From: Clusia tigrina | Taxonomy: Eukaryota > Arthropoda > Insecta > Diptera > Clusiidae | Assembly: GCA_920105625.2 (NCBI GenBank) | Contig: OV050032.1 | Span: 69,607,879 to 69,671,878 of the forward strand | DNA length: 64,000 bases | Direction of reading: 5' to 3' | Part shown: positions 52,501 to 63,400 of the stretch, piece by piece | Position numbering within the stretch: position 1 is the stretch's first letter | Layout of the letters: every line of letters begins with the position of its first letter | Notes under the pieces: generated by a model | Told to the model about the DNA's origin: nothing | What the model saw: only the letters and a program-made list of their open reading frames with translations | Database searches by the model: none | Program-made: the position numbers and the translations under genes

Positions 52501-53875
52501 GAGCGATAGCTTAAATTGACAAGAGGCTCGAGTATTTTATTGTTACAAAATTTCAAGGATTTACGACGCTGCAGTAAAAAGTTACAAGCATTTATATGTT
52601 GCAAACTTTGATAGGTGTAGGACGTACCGTATAGAATTTAGGGCCATTTGAAGTTTTATCAGTGTTTGATTTGGGACTCAAGGGTAGCATAGCTATGAGC
52701 GATAGCTTAAATTGATAAGAGGCACGAGTACTGTGATGTCACAAAATTTCGAGGTTTAATGACGCTCCAGTAAAAAGTTACAAGCAATTGATTGTTGCAA
52801 ACTTTGATAGGTGTAGGACGCACCGTATAGAAGTTAGGGCCATTGGAAGTTTTATCAGTGTTTTATTTGGGACTCAAAAGTAGCATAGCTATGAGCGATA
52901 GCTTAAATGGATAAGTGGCTCGAGTACTTTATTGTCACAAAATTTCAAGATTTTATGACGCTCCAGTAAAAAGTTACAAGCATTTCATTGTTGCAAAGTT
53001 TGATAGGTGTAGGACGCACCGTATAGAAGATAGGGCCATTTGAAATTTTAGCAGTGTTTGATTTTGGAGTCAAGGGTAGCACAGCTATGAGCTATAGCTT
53101 AAATTGACAAGAGGCTCGAGTACCTTATTGTCACAAAATTTCAAGATTTTATGACGCTCCAGTAAAAAGTTACAACCATTTGCTCGTTGCAAACTTTGAT
53201 AGGTGTAGGACACACCGTATAGAAGTTAGGGCCATTTGAAGTTTTATCAGAGTTTGATTTGGGACTCAAGGGTAGCATAGCTATGAGCGATAACTTAAAT
53301 TGATTACAGGCTCGAGTACTTTATTGTCACAAAATTTCAAGGTTTTAGGACGCTCCAGTAAAAAGTTACAAGCATTTGATTGTTGCAAACTTTTATAGGT
53401 ATAGGTCGCACCGTACAGAAGTAAAGGCCGTTTGAAGTTTTATCAGTGTTTGATTTGGGAATCAAGGGTGGCATAGCTATGAGCTATATCTTAAATTGAC
53501 AAGACGCTCGAGTATTTTATTGTCACAAAATTTCAAGGTATTAGGACGCTCCAGTAAAAAGTTACAAGCATTTGATTGTTGCAAACTTTGATAGGTATAG
53601 GACGCACCGTACAGAAGTTAAGGCCATTTGTAGTTTTATCAGTGTTTAATTTGTTACTCAAGGGTAGCATAGCTATGAGCGATAGCTTAAATTGATAAGA
53701 GGCACGAGTACTGTGATGTCGCAAAATTTCAAGGTTTTATGACGCTCCAGTAAAAAGTTACAAACAGCAGATTGTTGCAAACTTTGATAGGTATAGGACG
53801 CACCGTACAGAAGTTAAGGCCATTTGTAGTTTTATCAGTGTTTAATTTGTTACTCAAGGGTAGCATAGCTTTCAG
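49092..53875 (+). repeat. 4.78-kb higher-order repeat, copy one
   Basis: This copy pairs with 53876-58273 at offset 4784-4785 up to about 51.1 kb and at 4981 after that. It contains, in order, type T monomers (atgccgcctcc), two tandem 813-bp units each with a pair of truncated monomers (49583/49891 and 50397/50706), type A monomers, and a 2.19-kb-type unit with the pair 51986/52295. It lacks one monomer (cttttataggtataggtcg kind) that copy two has near 55.9-56.1 kb. From about 53.29 kb to its end it instead matches 45.56-45.9 kb. Confidence 0.85.
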
Positions 53876-56800
53876 CGATAGCTTAAATTGACAAGGGGCT
53901 CGAGTACTTTACTGTTACAAAATTTCAAGGTTTTATGCCGCCTCCTTAAAAAGTTACAAGCATTTGTATGTTGCAAACTTTGATAGGTGTAGGACGTAGC
54001 GTATAGAAGTTAATGCCATTTGAAGTTTTATCAGTGTTTGATTTCGGACTCAAGGGTAGCTTAGCTTTGAGCGATAGCTTAAATTGACAAGAGGCTCGAG
54101 TACTTTATTGTTACAAAATTTCAAGGTTTTATGACGCTCCAGTAAAAAGTTACAAGCATTTGTATGTTGCAAACTTTGATAGGTGGAGGACGTACCGTAT
54201 AGAAGTTAGGGCCATTTGAAGTTTTATCAGTGTTTGATTTCGGACTCAAGGGTAGCATAGCTTTGAGCGATAGCTTAAATTGACAAGAGGCTCGAGTATT
54301 TTATTGTCACAAAATTTCAAGGTTTTAGGACGCTCCATTTAAAAGTTACAAGCATTTGATTGTTGCAAACTTATTTGAGCGATAGCTTAAATTGACAAGA
54401 GGCTCGAGTAGTTTATTGTTACAAAATTTCAAGGTTTTCTGACGCTCCAGTAAAAATGTTACAAGCATTTGTATGTTGCAAACTTTGATAGGTGTAGGAC
54501 GTGCCGTATAGAAGTTAGGGCCATTTGAAGTTTTATCAGTGTGTGATTTGGGACTCAAGGGAAACATAGCTTTGAGCGATGGCTTAAATTGACAAGAGGC
54601 TCGAGTACTTTATTGTTACAAAATTTCAAGGTTGTATGACGCTCCAGTAAAAAGTTACAAGCATTTGATTGTTGCAAACTTATTTGAGCGATAGCTTAAA
54701 TTGACAAGAGGCTCGAGTAGTTTATTGTTACAAAATTTCAAGGTTTTCTGACGCTCCAGTAAAAATGTTACAAGCATTTGTATGTTGCAAACTTTGATAG
54801 GTGTAGGACGTACCGTATAGAAGTTAGGGCCATTTGAAGTTTTATCAGTGTTTTATTTGGGACTCAAACGTAGCATAGCTATGAGCGATAGCGTAAATGG
54901 ATAAGAGGCTCGAGTACTTTATTGTCACAAAATTTCAAGATTTTATGACGCTCCAGTAAAAAGCTACAAGCATTTGATCGTTGCAAACTTTGATAGGTGT
55001 AGGACGCACCGTATAGAAGTTAGGGCCATTTGAAGTTTTATCAGAGTTTGATTTGGGACTCAAGGGTAGCATAGCTAGGAGCGATATCTTAAATTGACAA
55101 GAGGCTCGAGTATTTTATTGTCACAAAATTTCAAGGTTTTAGGACGCTCCATTTAAAAGTTACAAGCATTTGATTGTTGCAAACTTATTTGAGCGATAGC
55201 TTAAATTGACAAGAGGCTCGAGTAGTTTATTGTTACAAAATTTCAAGGTTTTCTGACGCTCCAGTAAAAATGTTACAAGCATTTGTATGTTGCAAACTTT
55301 GATAGGTGTAGGACGTGCCGTATAGAAGTTAGGGCCATTTGAAGTTTTATCAGTGTGTGATTTGGGACTCAAGGGAAACATAGCTTTGAGCGATGGCTTA
55401 AATTGACAAGAGGCTCGAGTACTTTATTGTTACAAAATTTCAAGGTTGTATGACGCTCCAGTAAAAAGTTACAAGCATTTGATTGTTGCAAACTTATTTG
55501 AGCGATAGCTTAAATTGACAAGAGGCTCGAGTAGTTTATTGTTACAAAATTTCAAGGTTTTCTGACGCTCCAGTAAAAATGTTACAAGCATTTGTATGTT
55601 GCAAACTTTGATAGGTGTAGGACGTACCGTATAGAAGTTAGGGCCATTTGAAGTTTTATCAGTGTTTTATTTGGGACTCAAACGTAGCATAGCTATGAGC
55701 GATAGCGTAAATGGATAAGAGGCTCGAGTACTTTATTGTCACAAAATTTCAAGATTTTATGACGCTCCAGTAAAAAGTTACAAGCATTTGATCGTTGCAA
55801 ACTTTGATAGGTGTAGGACGCACCGTATAGAAGTTAGCGCCATTTGAAGTTTTATCAGAGTTTGATTTGGGACTCAAGGGTAGCATAGCTAGGAGCGATA
55901 ACTTAAATTGATTAGAGGCTCGAGTACTTTATTGTCACAAAATTTCAAGGTTTTAGGACGCTCCAGTAAAAAGTTACAAGCATTTGATTGTTGCAAACTT
56001 TTATAGGTATAGGTCGCACCGTACAGAAGTAAAGGCCGTTTGAAGTTTTATCAGTGTTTGATTTGGGAATCAAGGGTGGCATAGCTATGAGCGATATCTT
56101 AAATTGACAAGAAGCTCGAGTATTTTATTGTCACAAAATTTCAAGGTATTAGGACGCTCCAGTAAAAAGTTACAAGCATTTGATTGTTGCAAACTTTGAG
56201 AGGTATAGGACGCACCGTACAGAAGTTAAGGCTATTTGGAGTTTTATCAGTGTTTGATTTGGGACTCAAGGGTAGCATAGCTATGAGCGATAGCTTAAAT
56301 TGATAAGAGGCACGAGTACTGTGATGTCACAAAATTTCGAGGTTTTATGACGCTACAGTAAAAAGTTACAAGCAATTGATTGCTGCAAACTTTGATAGAT
56401 GTAGGACGCACCGTATAGAAGTTAGGGCCATTTAAAGTTTTATCAGTGTTTTATTTGGGACTCAAAAGTAGCATAGCTATGAGCGATAGCGTAAATGGAT
56501 AAGAGGCTCGAGAACTTTATTGTCACAAAATTTCAAGATTTTATGACGCTCCAGTAAAAAGTTACAAACATTTGATCGTTGCAAACTTTGATAGGTGTAG
56601 GACGCACCGTATATAAGTTAGGGCCATTTGAAGTTTTATCAGTTTTTGATTTGGGACTTACGGGTGGCATAGCTATGAGCGATATCTTAAATTGACAAGA
56701 GGCTCGAGTATTTTATTGTCACAAAATTTCAAGGACGCTCCTGTAAAAAGTTACAAGCATTTGAATGTTGCAAACTTTGATATGTAGGACGGACCGTATA

Positions 56801-58273
56801 GAAGTTAGGGCCATTTGAAGTTTTATCAGTGGTTGATTTGGGGCTCAAGGGTGGCATGGCTATGAGCGATATCTTAAATTGACAAGAGGCTCGAGTACTT
56901 TATTGTCACAAAATTTCAAGGTTTTAGGAAGCTCCAGTAAAAAGTTACAAGCATTTGATTGTTGCAAATTTATTTGAGCGATAGCTTAAATTGACAAGAG
57001 GCTCGAGTAGTTTATTGTTACAAAATTTCAAGGTTTTCTGACGCTCCAGTAAAAATGTTACAAGCATTTGTATGTTGCAAACTTTAATAGGGGTAGGACG
57101 TGCCGTATAGAAGTTAGGGCCATTTGAAGTTTTATCAGTGTGTGATTTGGGACTCAAGGGTAGCATAGGTTTGAGCGATGGCTTAAATTGACAAGAGGCT
57201 CGAGTACTTTATTGTTACAAAATTTCAAGGTTGTATGACGCTCCAGTAAATAGTTACAAGCATTTGATTGTTGCAAACTTATTTGAGCGACAGCTTAAAT
57301 TGACAAGAGGCTCGAGTAGTTTATTGTTACAAAATTTCGAGGTTTTCTGACGCTCCAGTAAAAATGTTACAAGCATTTGTATGTTGCTAACTTTGATAGG
57401 TGTAGGACGTACCGTATAGAAGTTAGGGCCATTTGAAGTTTTATCAGAGTTTGATTTGGGACTCAAGAGTAGCATAGCTTTGAGCGATAGCTTAAATTGA
57501 CAAGAGGCTCGAGTATTTTATTGTTACAAAATTTCAAGGATTTACGACGCTGCAGTAAAAAGTTACAAGCATTTATATGTTGCAAACTTTGATAGGTGTA
57601 GGACGTACCGTATAGAATTTAGGGCCATTTGAAGTTTTATCAGTATTTGATTTGGGACTCAAGGGTAGCATAGCTCTGAGCGATAGCTTAAATTGATAAG
57701 AGGCACGAGTACTGTGATGTCACAAAATTTCGAGGTTTAATGACGCTCCAGTAAAAAGTTACAAGCAATTGATTGTTGCAAACTTTGATAGGTGTAGGAC
57801 GCACCGTATAGAAGTTAGGGCCATTGGAAGTTTTATCAGTGTTTTATTTGGGACTCAAAAGTAGCATAGCTATGAGCGATAGCTTAAATGGATAAGCGGC
57901 TCGAGTACTTTATTGTCACAAAATTTCAAGATTTTATGACGCTCCAGTAAAAAGTTACCAGCATTTCATTGTTGCAAAGTTTGATAGGTGTAGGACGCAC
58001 CGTATAGAAGATAGGGCCATTTGAAATTTTAGCAGTGTTTGATTTTGGAGTCAAGGGTAGCACAGCTATGAGCTATAGCTTAAATTGACAAGAGGCTCGA
58101 GTACCTTATTGTCACAAAATTTCAAGATTTTATGACGCTCCAGTAAAAAGTTACAACCATTTGCTCGTTGCAAACTTTGATAGGTGTAGGACACACCGTA
58201 TAGAAGTTAGGGCCATTTGAAGTTTTATCAGAGTTTGATTTGGGACTCAAGGGTAGCATAGCTATGAGCGATA
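53876..58273 (+). repeat. 4.98-kb higher-order repeat, copy two
   Basis: Begins within a hybrid monomer at about 53.84-53.90 kb and carries the same rare mark gccgcctcc as copy one. Tandem 814-bp units carry truncated pairs 54368/54677 and 55182/55491, followed by a 2.19-kb-type unit with 56965/57277. It is longer than copy one by exactly one monomer. Homology with copy one stops near 58273, where gataacttaaattgattac is replaced by gatagcttaaattgacaag. Confidence 0.85.
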
Positions 58274-60440
58274 GCTTAAATTGACAAGAGGCTCGAGTAT
58301 TTTATTGTCACAAAATTTCAAGGTTTTAGGACGCTCCATTTAAAAGTTACAAGCATTTGATTGTTGCAAACTTATTTGAGCGATAGCTTAAATTGACAAG
58401 AGGCACGAGTACTTTATTGTTACAAAATTTCAAGGTTTTATGACGCTCCAGTAAAAAGTTACAAGCATTTGTATGTTGCAAACTTTGATAGGTGTAGGAC
58501 GTACCGTATAGAAGTTAGGGCCATTTGAAGTTTTCTCAGTGTTTTATTTGGGACTCAATCGTAGCATAGCTTTGAGCGATAGCTTAAATTGACAAGAGGC
58601 TCGAGTACTTTATTATTACAAATTTTAAAGGTTTTATGACGCTCCAGAAAAAAGTTACAAGCATTTGTATGTTGGAAACTTTGATAGGTGGAGGACTTAC
58701 CGTCTAGAAGTTAGGGCCATTTGAAGTTTTATTAGTGCTTGATTGGGGACTCAAGGGTAGCATAGCCTTGAGCGATAGCTTAAATTGACAAGAGGCTTGA
58801 GTACTCTATTGTTAAAAATTTCAAGGTTTTATGAAGTAAAAAATTTCAAGGTTTTATGACGATCCAGTAAAAGGTTACAAGCATTTGTATGCTGTAAACT
58901 TTGATAGGTGTAGGACGTACCGTATAGAAGTTAGGGCCATTTGAAGTTTTACCAGTGTTTGATTTGGGATTCAAGGGTAGCATAGCTTTGAGCGATAGCT
59001 TAAATTGACAAGAGGCTCGAGTACTTTATTGTCACAAAATTTCAAGGACGCTCCTGTAAAAAGTTACAAGCATTTAAATGTTGTAAACTTTGATAGGTGG
59101 AGGACGCACCGTACAGAAGTTAGAGCCATTTGTAGATTTAGCAGTGTTTTATTTTGAAGTCAAGTGTAGCATAGCTATGAGCGATAGCTTAAATGGATAA
59201 GAGGCTCGAGTACTTTATTGTCACAAAATTTCCAGATTTTATGACGCTCCAGTAAAAAGTTACAAGCATGTCATTGTTGCAAACTTTGATAGGTGTAGGA
59301 CGCACCGTATAGAAGATAGGGCCATTTGAAATTTTAGCAGTGTTTGATTTTGGAGTCAAGGGTAGCACAGCTATAAGCTATAGCTTAAATTGATAAGAGG
59401 CTCGAGTACCTTATTGTCACAAAATTTCAAGATTTTATGACCCTCCAGTAAAAAGTTACAAGCATTTGCTCGTTGCAAACTTTAATAGGTGTAGGACGCA
59501 CCGTATAGAAGTTAGGGCCATTTGAAGTTTTATCAGAGTTTGATTTGGGACTCAAGGGTAGCATAGCTATGAGCGATAACTTAAATTGATTAGAGGCTCG
59601 AGTACTTTATTGTCACAAAATTTCAAGGTTTTAGGACGCTCCAGTAAAAGGTTACAAGCATTTGATTGTTGCAAACTTTTATAGGTATAGGACGCACCGT
59701 GCAGAAGTTAAGGCCATTTGGAGTTTTATCAGTGTTTGATTTGGGACTCAAGGGTAGCATAGCTATGAGCGATAGCTTAAATTGATAAGAGGCACGAGTA
59801 CTGTGATGTCACAAAATTTCGAGGTTTTATGACGCTCCAGTAAAAAGTTACAAGCAATTGATTGTTGCAAACTTTGATAGGGTAGGACGCATCGTATAGA
59901 TGTTAGGGCCTTTTGAAGTTTTATCAGTGTTTTATTTGGGACTCAAAAGTAGCATAGCTATGAGCGATAGCTTAAATGGATAAGAGGCTCGAGTACTTTA
60001 TTGTCACAAAATTTCCAGATTTTATGATGCTGCAATAAAATTCATTCATTGTTGCAAACTTTGATAGGTGTAGGACGCACCGTATAGAAGATAGGGCCAT
60101 TTGAAATTTTAGCAGTGTTTGATTTTGGAGTCAAGGGTAGCATAGCTATGAGCTATAGCTTAAATTGACAAGAGGCTCGTGTACTTTATTGTCACAAAAT
60201 TTCAAGGACGCTCCTGTAAAAAGTTACAAGCATTTAAATGTTGCAAACTTTGATAAGTGGAGGACGCACCGTACAGAAGTTAGAGCCATTTGTAGATTTA
60301 GCAGTGTTTTATTTTGAAGTCAAGTGTAGCAAGCTATGAGCGATAGCTTAAATGGATAAGAAGCTCGAGTACTTTATTGTCACAAAATTTCAAGGTTTTA
60401 GGACGCTCCATTTAAAAGTTACAAGCATTTGATTGTTGCA
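58274..60440 (+). repeat. Mixed block right of the 4.98-kb repeat
   Basis: One truncated monomer (58366) and a type T run to about 59.02 kb with the 25-bp duplication (58831), then type A monomers to 60.44 kb that resemble 33.6-35.9 kb (caaggacgctcctg, catgtcattg, catttgctcg, tcattcattgttgc near 60035). Confidence 0.8.
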
Positions 60441-63400
60441 AACTTATTTGAGTGATACCTTAAATTGACAAGAGGCTCGAGTACTTTATTGTTACAAAAT
60501 TTCAAGGTTGTATGACGCTCCAGTAAAAAGTTACAAGCATTTGATTGTTGCAAACTTATTTGAGCGATAGCTTAAATTGACAAGAGGCTCGAGTAGTTTA
60601 TTGTTACAAAATTTCAAGGTTTTCTGACGCTCCAGTAAAAATGTTACAAGCATTTGTATGTTGCAAACTTTGATAGGTGTAGGACGTACCGTATAGAAGT
60701 TAGGGCCATTTGAAGTTTTATCAGTGTTTGATTTGGGACTCAAGAGTAGCATGGCTTTGAGCGATAGCTTAAATTGACAAGAGGCTCGAGTATTTTATTG
60801 TTACAAAATTTCAAGGTTTTACGACGCTGCAGTAAAAAGTTACAAGCATTTGTATGTTGCAAATTTTGATAGGTGTAGGACGTACCGTATAGAAGTTACG
60901 GCCATTTGAAGTTTTATCAGTGTTTGATTTGGGACTCAGGGGTAGCATAGCTTTGAGCGATAGCTTAAATTGACAAGAGGCTCGAGTACTTTATTGATAC
61001 AAAATTTCAAGGTTTTATGACGCTCCAGTAAAGAGTTACAAGCATTTGTATGTTGCAAACTTTGATAGGTGTAGGACGTACCGTATAGAAGTTAGGGTCA
61101 TTTGAAGTTTTATCAGTGTTTGATTTTGGACTCAAGGGTAGCATAGCTTTGAGCGATAACTTAAATTGTCAAGAGGCTCGAGTACTTTATTGTTACAAAA
61201 TTTCAAGGTTTTATGACGCTCCAGTAAAAAGTTACAAGCATTTGTATGTTGCAAACTTTGATAGGTGTAGGATGTACCGTATAGAAGTTAGGGCCATTTG
61301 AAATTTTATCAGTGTTTGATTTGGGACTCAAAGGTAGCATAGCTTTGAGCGATAACTTAAATTGACAAGAGGCTCGAGTACTTTATTGTTACAAAATTTC
61401 AAGGTTTTATGACGCTCCAGTAAAAAACTTACAAGCATTTGTATGCTGCAAACTTTCATAGGTGTAGGACGTACCGTATAGCAGTTAGGGCCATTTGAAG
61501 TTTTATCAATGTTTGATTTGGGACTCAAGGGTATCATAGCTTTGAGCGATAGCCTAAATTAACAAGAGGCTGGAGTACTTTATTGTTACAAAATTTCAAG
61601 GTTTTATGACGCCCCTTAAAAAGTTACAAGCATTTGTATGTTGCAAACTTTGATAGGTGTAGGACGTAGCGTATAGAAGTTAAGGCCATTTGAAGATTTA
61701 TCATTGTTTGATTTGGGACTCAAGGGTAGCATAGCTTTGAGTGATATCTTAAATTGACAAGAGGCTCTTATACTTTATTGTTACAAAATTTCAAGGTTTT
61801 ATGACGCTCCAGTAAAAAGTTACAAGCATTTGTATGCTGCAAACTTTGATAGTTGTAGGACGTACCGTATAGAAGTTAGGGCCATTTGAAGTTTTATCAG
61901 TGTTTGATTTGGGACTCAAGGGTAGCATAGCTTTGAGCTATAGCTTAAATTGACAAGAGGCTCGAGTACTTTATTGTTACAAAATTTCAAGGTTTTATGA
62001 CGCCTCCTTAAAAAGTTACAAGCATTTGTATGTTACAAACTTTGATAGGTGTAGGACGTAGCGTATAGAAGTTAAGGCCATTTGAAGTTTTATCAGTGTT
62101 TGATTTCGGACTCAAGGGTAGCTTAGCTTTGAGCGATAGCTTAAATTGACAAGAGGTTCGAGTACTTTATTGTTACAAAATTTCAAGGTTTTATGACGCT
62201 CCAGTAAAAAGTTACAAGCATTTGTATGTTGCAAACTTTGATAGGTGTAGGACGTACCGTATAGAAGTTAGGGCCATTTGAAGCTTTATCAGTGTTTGAT
62301 TTGTGACTCAAGGGTAGCATAACTTTGAGCGATAGCTTAAATTGACAAGAGGCTCGAGTACTTTATTGTTACAAAATTTCAAGGTTTTATGACGCTCCAG
62401 TAAAAAGTTAAAAGCATTTGTATGTTGCAAACTTTGATAGGTGTAGGACGTACCGTATAGAAGTTAGGGCCATTTGAAGTTTTCTCAGTGTTTGATTTGG
62501 GACTCAATCGTAGCATCGCTTTGAGCGATAGCTTAAATTGACAAGAGGCTCGAGTACTTTATTGTTACAAAATTTAAAGGTTTTATGACGCTCCAGAAAA
62601 AAGTTACAAGCATTTGTATGTTGCAAACTTTGATAGGTGGAGGACTTACCGTCTAGAAGTTAGGGCCATTTGAAGTTTTATCAGTGCTTGATTGGGGACT
62701 CAAGGGTAGCATAGCTTTGAGCGATAGCTTAAATTGACAAGAGGCTTGAGTACTCTATTGTTAAAAATTTCAAGGTTTTATGAAGTAAAAAATTTCAAGG
62801 TTTTATGACGATCCAGTAAAAGGTTACAAGCATTTGTATGCTGTAAACTTTGATAGGTGTAGGACGTACCGTATAGAAGTTAGGGCCATTTGATGTTGTA
62901 CCAGTGTTTGATTTGGGATTCAAGGGTAGCATAGCTTTTAGCGATAGCTTAAATTGACAAGAGGCTCGAGTACTTTATTGTTACAAAATTTCAAGGTTTT
63001 ATGACGCTCCAGTAAAAAGTTTCAAGCATTTGTATGTTGCAAACTTTGATAGGTGTAAGACGTACCGTATAGAAGTTAGAGCCATTTGAAGTTTTATCAG
63101 TTTTTGATTTTGGACTCAAGGGTAGCATAGCTTTGAGCGATAGCTTAAATTGACAAGAGGCTCGAGTACTTTATTGTTACAAAATTTAAAGGTTTTATGA
63201 CGCTCCAGAAAAAAGTTACAAGCATTTGTATGTTGCAGACTTTGATAGGTAGAGGATTTACCGTCTAGAAGTTAGGGCCATTTGAAGTTTTATCAGTGCT
63301 TGATTGGGGACTCAAGGGTAGCATAGCTTTGAGCGATAGCTTAAATTGACAAGAGGCTTGAATACTCTATTGTTAAAAATTTCAAGGTTTTATGAAGTAA

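Larger units (their letters stand above)
1081..60230 (+). repeat. Monomer variants lacking seven bases (caagg-acgctcc)
   Basis: In these the ttttatg between caagg and acgctcc is missing, giving aatttcaaggacgctcctg. Seen near 1095, 2450, 3026, 9874, 11036, 15290, 17570, 18350, 21852, 26590, 29577, 33627, 37381, 39558, 39936, 41828, 46380, 51751, 56741, 59046 and 60207. They are nearly always followed by a gttttattttgaagtcaag monomer in the left half, so they serve as phase markers of the long repeats. All are type A. Confidence 0.85.
14040..60560 (+). repeat. Family of 112-bp truncated monomers
   Basis: The junction caaacttatttgagcgatag (or aatttatttgag) joins monomer position about 168 to about 61 of the next copy, a net loss of 84 bp. 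Approximate junctions: 14050, 16529, 22285, 24408, 27021, 29970, 32468, 32778, 34643, 34943, 36222, 36529, 38397, 38706, 39974, 40277, 40587, 42063, 42371, 44248, 44558, 47007, 47317, 49583, 49891, 50397, 50706, 51986, 52295, 54368, 54677, 55182, 55491, 56965, 57277, 58366, 60440 and 60553. None occurs before 14 kb. The identical junction argues for one deletion event copied many times. Confidence 0.9.

Noticed and set aside
53540..53724. A minus-strand open frame with a different N-terminal part
   Set aside because: It is produced by the private tttaatttgttactc monomer and the hybrid next to it; still plain satellite.
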